Assembly: GCF_016802725.1 (NCBI RefSeq)
Contig: NC_052668.1
Span: 9,612,501-9,676,500 of the forward strand
Length of the DNA stretch: 64,000 nt
Source of the DNA: Solenopsis invicta
Taxonomy: Eukaryota > Arthropoda > Insecta > Hymenoptera > Formicidae
Direction: 5' to 3'
Shown here: positions 61,375 through 64,000 of the stretch, in pieces
How positions within the stretch are numbered: the first letter of the stretch is position 1
How the letters are laid out: each line of letters begins with the position of its first letter
Made by a program: the position numbers and the translations under genes
Notes under the pieces: model-generated
What the model was told of the DNA's origin: nothing
The model's input: only the letters and a program-made list of their open reading frames with translations
Databases searched by the model: none

Positions 61375-62111
61375 TAACTGAATTGGTACGTTGAATATAA
61401 TTTATATTCTGCACATCGACTGTGCACGCGTAACGTTTGCCGCACGTGAAAACATGCATCCGTTATAGTAACATACTGAATCGATCCAGAATCTGGTCGT
61501 TGTGCCAGACATCGATTCGGTACTGTCAATTCACGCGATAAATTCATGTTAATGATTCGCGCACAAAAGTAGGACAACGCAGCGCTTTCGCACTCCGTTT
61601 GACCAGTTTCTATTTATTGCTTGTGTGACAAGACTCGGCAATTATTTGTCAAGAATTAATTCTACAAGAGCCGATATTATGATTCATATTTGTTTGAAAA
61701 GCCATTATTATCCAAAGTTAACTGCAATTTTGATTTAATTGGAATGGGGTTAAATTTTAAAGATTCAAAATGAGTGTGAGATGAAAGCCAATAATTAATA
61801 AGATTTATTTTTTTAAGTCTACCTTATAAATCATCTATAATTCATGTTATGTTAAGAACATAAATCTTATTCATAAATTCTATTTATTATTTTATTGTGT
61901 AATACGATATATTTGGTATTTTTATAAACGTAATGAATAATTTATATAATACATGCCTATGATTTATGTACGAGTATATCTTTAGAGTTTTCAAATATTT
62001 TTCGTGTTGTAAATAAAATTAAAATAAATAAAATTGTTAAAGAATCTAATGCAAATTTTATTTAATCATACTTTTAATGAACTAAATAATAGGCTTATAA
62101 TCTAAACAACA

Positions 62112-62543
62112 TTAATTTATCAATGTTGCATTGGTCACCGCATCCGCTTCTTCTGCGGAAAATTGAGCCTTTTTCGTGCTACCGTCCATGGTTTCATGAG
62201 GCTGCAATTCCGCGCGAAACATTACCGTTACAGACATACGCACATAGGTACGTACAGTAATCGCGGTGTAACACAAGTTGACATTCCATCTCGTGCCGTT
62301 ATGTAAACGTTCACAGGAGTCAAAATCTCTCTTTAGCTGGCACTGGTCTTTTCCAATTACGCAAGTCACCGGAGTCGCGCGCCGGTGACTTTTAGAATGG
62401 CTACGAAATCCGACTGCGGATTTAACCAGAAACTCGGAAATCGATACGAATTTGAATGGATATATATATATTGTTCTATTTTTGTTACTGCTTTGTAAGG
62501 TGATTTGAGCGTACAATTTTATAATACTTTTACGCGCGTGCAA
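62112..62543 (-). CDS. Hypothetical 143-codon frame, unrecognised
   Basis: Longest open frame in the right third of the window, on the minus strand and antisense to the presumed intron. It has a Cys-containing middle (TPVTCVIGKDQC, FDSCERLHNG, NLCYTAI) and an acidic C-terminus (FSAEEADAVTNATLIN). An AATAAA lies about 60 bases after the stop on the minus strand. There is no signal peptide at the first Met and no domain I know. Length alone is not strong evidence in DNA with GC-richer patches. It may be a chance frame or part of a nested gene. Confidence 0.2.
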   Translation of the reverse strand: MHARKSIIKLYAQITLQSSNKNRTIYIYPFKFVSISEFLVKSAVGFRSHSKSHRRATPVTCVIGKDQCQLKRDFDSCERLHNGTRWNVNLCYTAITVRTYVRMSVTVMFRAELQPHETMDGSTKKAQFSAEEADAVTNATLIN

Positions 62544-63617
62544 TGTCGCGGTGACAATACTTGATACGTTTGATTATTACAATAAAACTTGCATAATCCA
62601 GCCTTATAAGAAAAATCATTGCGATTATTACGTGATGTAGAATTACATACATTGATTGATCGAAACATCGAGCGGTTATTCAATATCCGCGGATTGCGAA
62701 GGAGGGTAATTAATTGTAATGAAAACAGAAGAGATTATTGTCCGTTTCGTTCTCGTTTCAGTCCCCTGTCTTAGAAAAACTTCCAAAGGAACAGAGATGT
62801 AAAATTAACCGAGATACGGAGAGTATACTGAGAATAGCGCAAGTAGACGGCCGTGTGTGTGGGAAAGACACACATGCCCCGTGCGCATACAGACCAATAC
62901 ATAAGCTTGACAGGTTTGTTGTCTATACTGGCATAGTTCACGGCAGTAAAAACGGGGCCAAAATGTTAACCACTTTCTAGACCGTCGACGTATTATCGAG
63001 TCATACAGCATGTCGTATCGTTTCCCACAGATCGTAATGATATAGGAAACTCCACAAACTTGTACGCTCAACATCTGATCGTGATTTGTTTTTCACGGCG
63101 GGGATTAATCAGTTGCCGTTTTGTGCAACGCACTTACAAATTTCTCTCTTATAATATCTGTTGATTCATAACGACTGCCTGAAATCATTGCTCGATATCA
63201 ACATCTATCAGTGCAATGTGGAATCTATACATAACATAATTTTATTACTAATACGATCTCTTCATTCAAATGAAGGATTGCTTGCGTCAAAATGGGCGTC
63301 CCGACGCTCGGAGATATTACCGGGTGTTAGAAATCGGCTGTGAGCATCTGCGCGATAATGGAACCAGTAGTTACCCGTGAGTATCCACCTCGTATCCCAC
63401 ATTCAGCTAACAGTACATAGTTGGCGATACACACTGGCACCTGCATGTGCGTGCGCGCACGCTCACTTATGCGTGTACGTAAAAGAGGAAAAATAAACCC
63501 GGCCACCTAAGGCACCTTCGCGACATGCTTCGCTGAGAATTCCGGAGACGAGGAGCGAATAAATAATCAGACAGTTCCAATTCGATAAGCACGGATCGTT
63601 GCATCTATTAAATTAAA

Positions 63618-63623
<6 letters not shown>

Positions 63624-63660
<37 letters not shown>
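63624..63660. repeat. (CT)n microsatellite
   Basis: About 37 bases of uninterrupted CT. Confidence 0.97.
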
Positions 63661-63662
<2 letters not shown>

Positions 63663-64000
63663 GATACATTATAAATCAAAATTTTTGAAAGATACATTTT
63701 GTTCTTACTCAAATCGATCATTTGAGAAACCCTACAAGTAAAAATCTAACTTTTACAGAAATGATAAGAAACTTTCAAATTTTTATAATTGTAATACTAA
63801 GAATAATTAAAATGTCTCACTGCATCAAATAAGACATTTTTTTGCGTATTTGTTTATTATCTTTAAATACTACAGTAAAAACTAGAAAGCTTTTTAATTC
63901 TTGTCTTCTAGAAAGATCAATTTTTTAACTTATACAGTTTCAATCACCCAGTCAATTGTCTTTACATAATACAAGGGCATTGACTAGAAAATCTTATGTA

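Larger units (their letters stand above)
45171..64000 (+). other. Presumed large first intron (at least 18.8 kb)
   Basis: Starts at the GTGAGT donor. The stretch is mostly AT-rich unique DNA with scattered GA/CT runs, a few MITEs, one mariner fragment, two palindromes and short GC-richer islands (e.g. 49560-50260, 52200-52620, 58860-59760). Frames of 60-143 codons occur, but none has a family motif I recognise. A separate gene or unseen exon inside cannot be excluded. Confidence 0.5.

Overview
The window looks like eukaryotic, AT-rich insect DNA, most likely hymenopteran and plausibly an ant. Evidence: short GT-AG introns in an ornithine-decarboxylase-like gene, short CCTAA/TTAGG-type runs, and decayed copies of arthropod transposon families (BEL/Pao, Gypsy-type, non-LTR, THAP/DDE, Mutator-like, hAT, Tc1/mariner, many MITEs). 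The order-level placement is an inference. I see no rRNA, tRNA, CRISPR or bacterial-type operon.

Two host genes have good support. At the left edge (1-817, +) are the last three exons of an ornithine decarboxylase paralog. It keeps the fold motifs but has lost several residues that bind PLP or substrate in active enzymes. At 45080-45170 (+) is a first coding exon: ATG, signal peptide and a strong GTGAGT donor in phase 1. Everything from 45171 to the right edge then looks like first intron, with no acceptor exon recognised.

Between about 0.8 and 39.4 kb the DNA is almost wall-to-wall transposon debris. 0.8-6.5 kb: several TIR elements and a degenerate ~22-bp minisatellite. 6.7-11.15 kb: an element with ~370-bp terminal inverted repeats enclosing a dead non-LTR retrotransposon on the minus strand, butting into a Gypsy-type relic (gag-protease, tRNA-Lys-like primer site, ~1.08-kb 5' LTR) at 11.15-13.8 kb. 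13.9-15.1 kb: a piggyBac-like MITE and a copy of a foldback family. 15.9-22.1 kb: a THAP-plus-DDE transposase relic split by at least five nested insertions. 22.5-26.3 kb: a minus-strand BEL/Pao relic with tRNA-Tyr primer site and LTR. 26.3-28.85 kb: a Mutator-like relic containing a hAT element with an 8-bp target duplication. 29.15-31.0 kb: the 3' half of a different BEL/Pao pol on the plus strand. 32.3-34.3 kb: a 2-kb foldback with a GTGC/GT microsatellite loop. 34.6-36.1 kb: two more inverted-repeat elements. 38.5-39.4 kb: a TIR element carrying CCTAA repeats.

From about 39.4 kb rightwards the DNA is quieter: mostly unique AT-rich sequence, short microsatellites, a few MITEs, a mariner N-terminal fragment abutting a ~230-bp palindrome (57.4-57.6 kb) and a perfect 28-bp palindrome (61.35 kb). 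I did not find a new defence or biosynthetic system. The most notable items are the active-site-depleted ODC paralog, the nested-insertion stack at 15.9-22.1 kb and the foldback/palindrome families.
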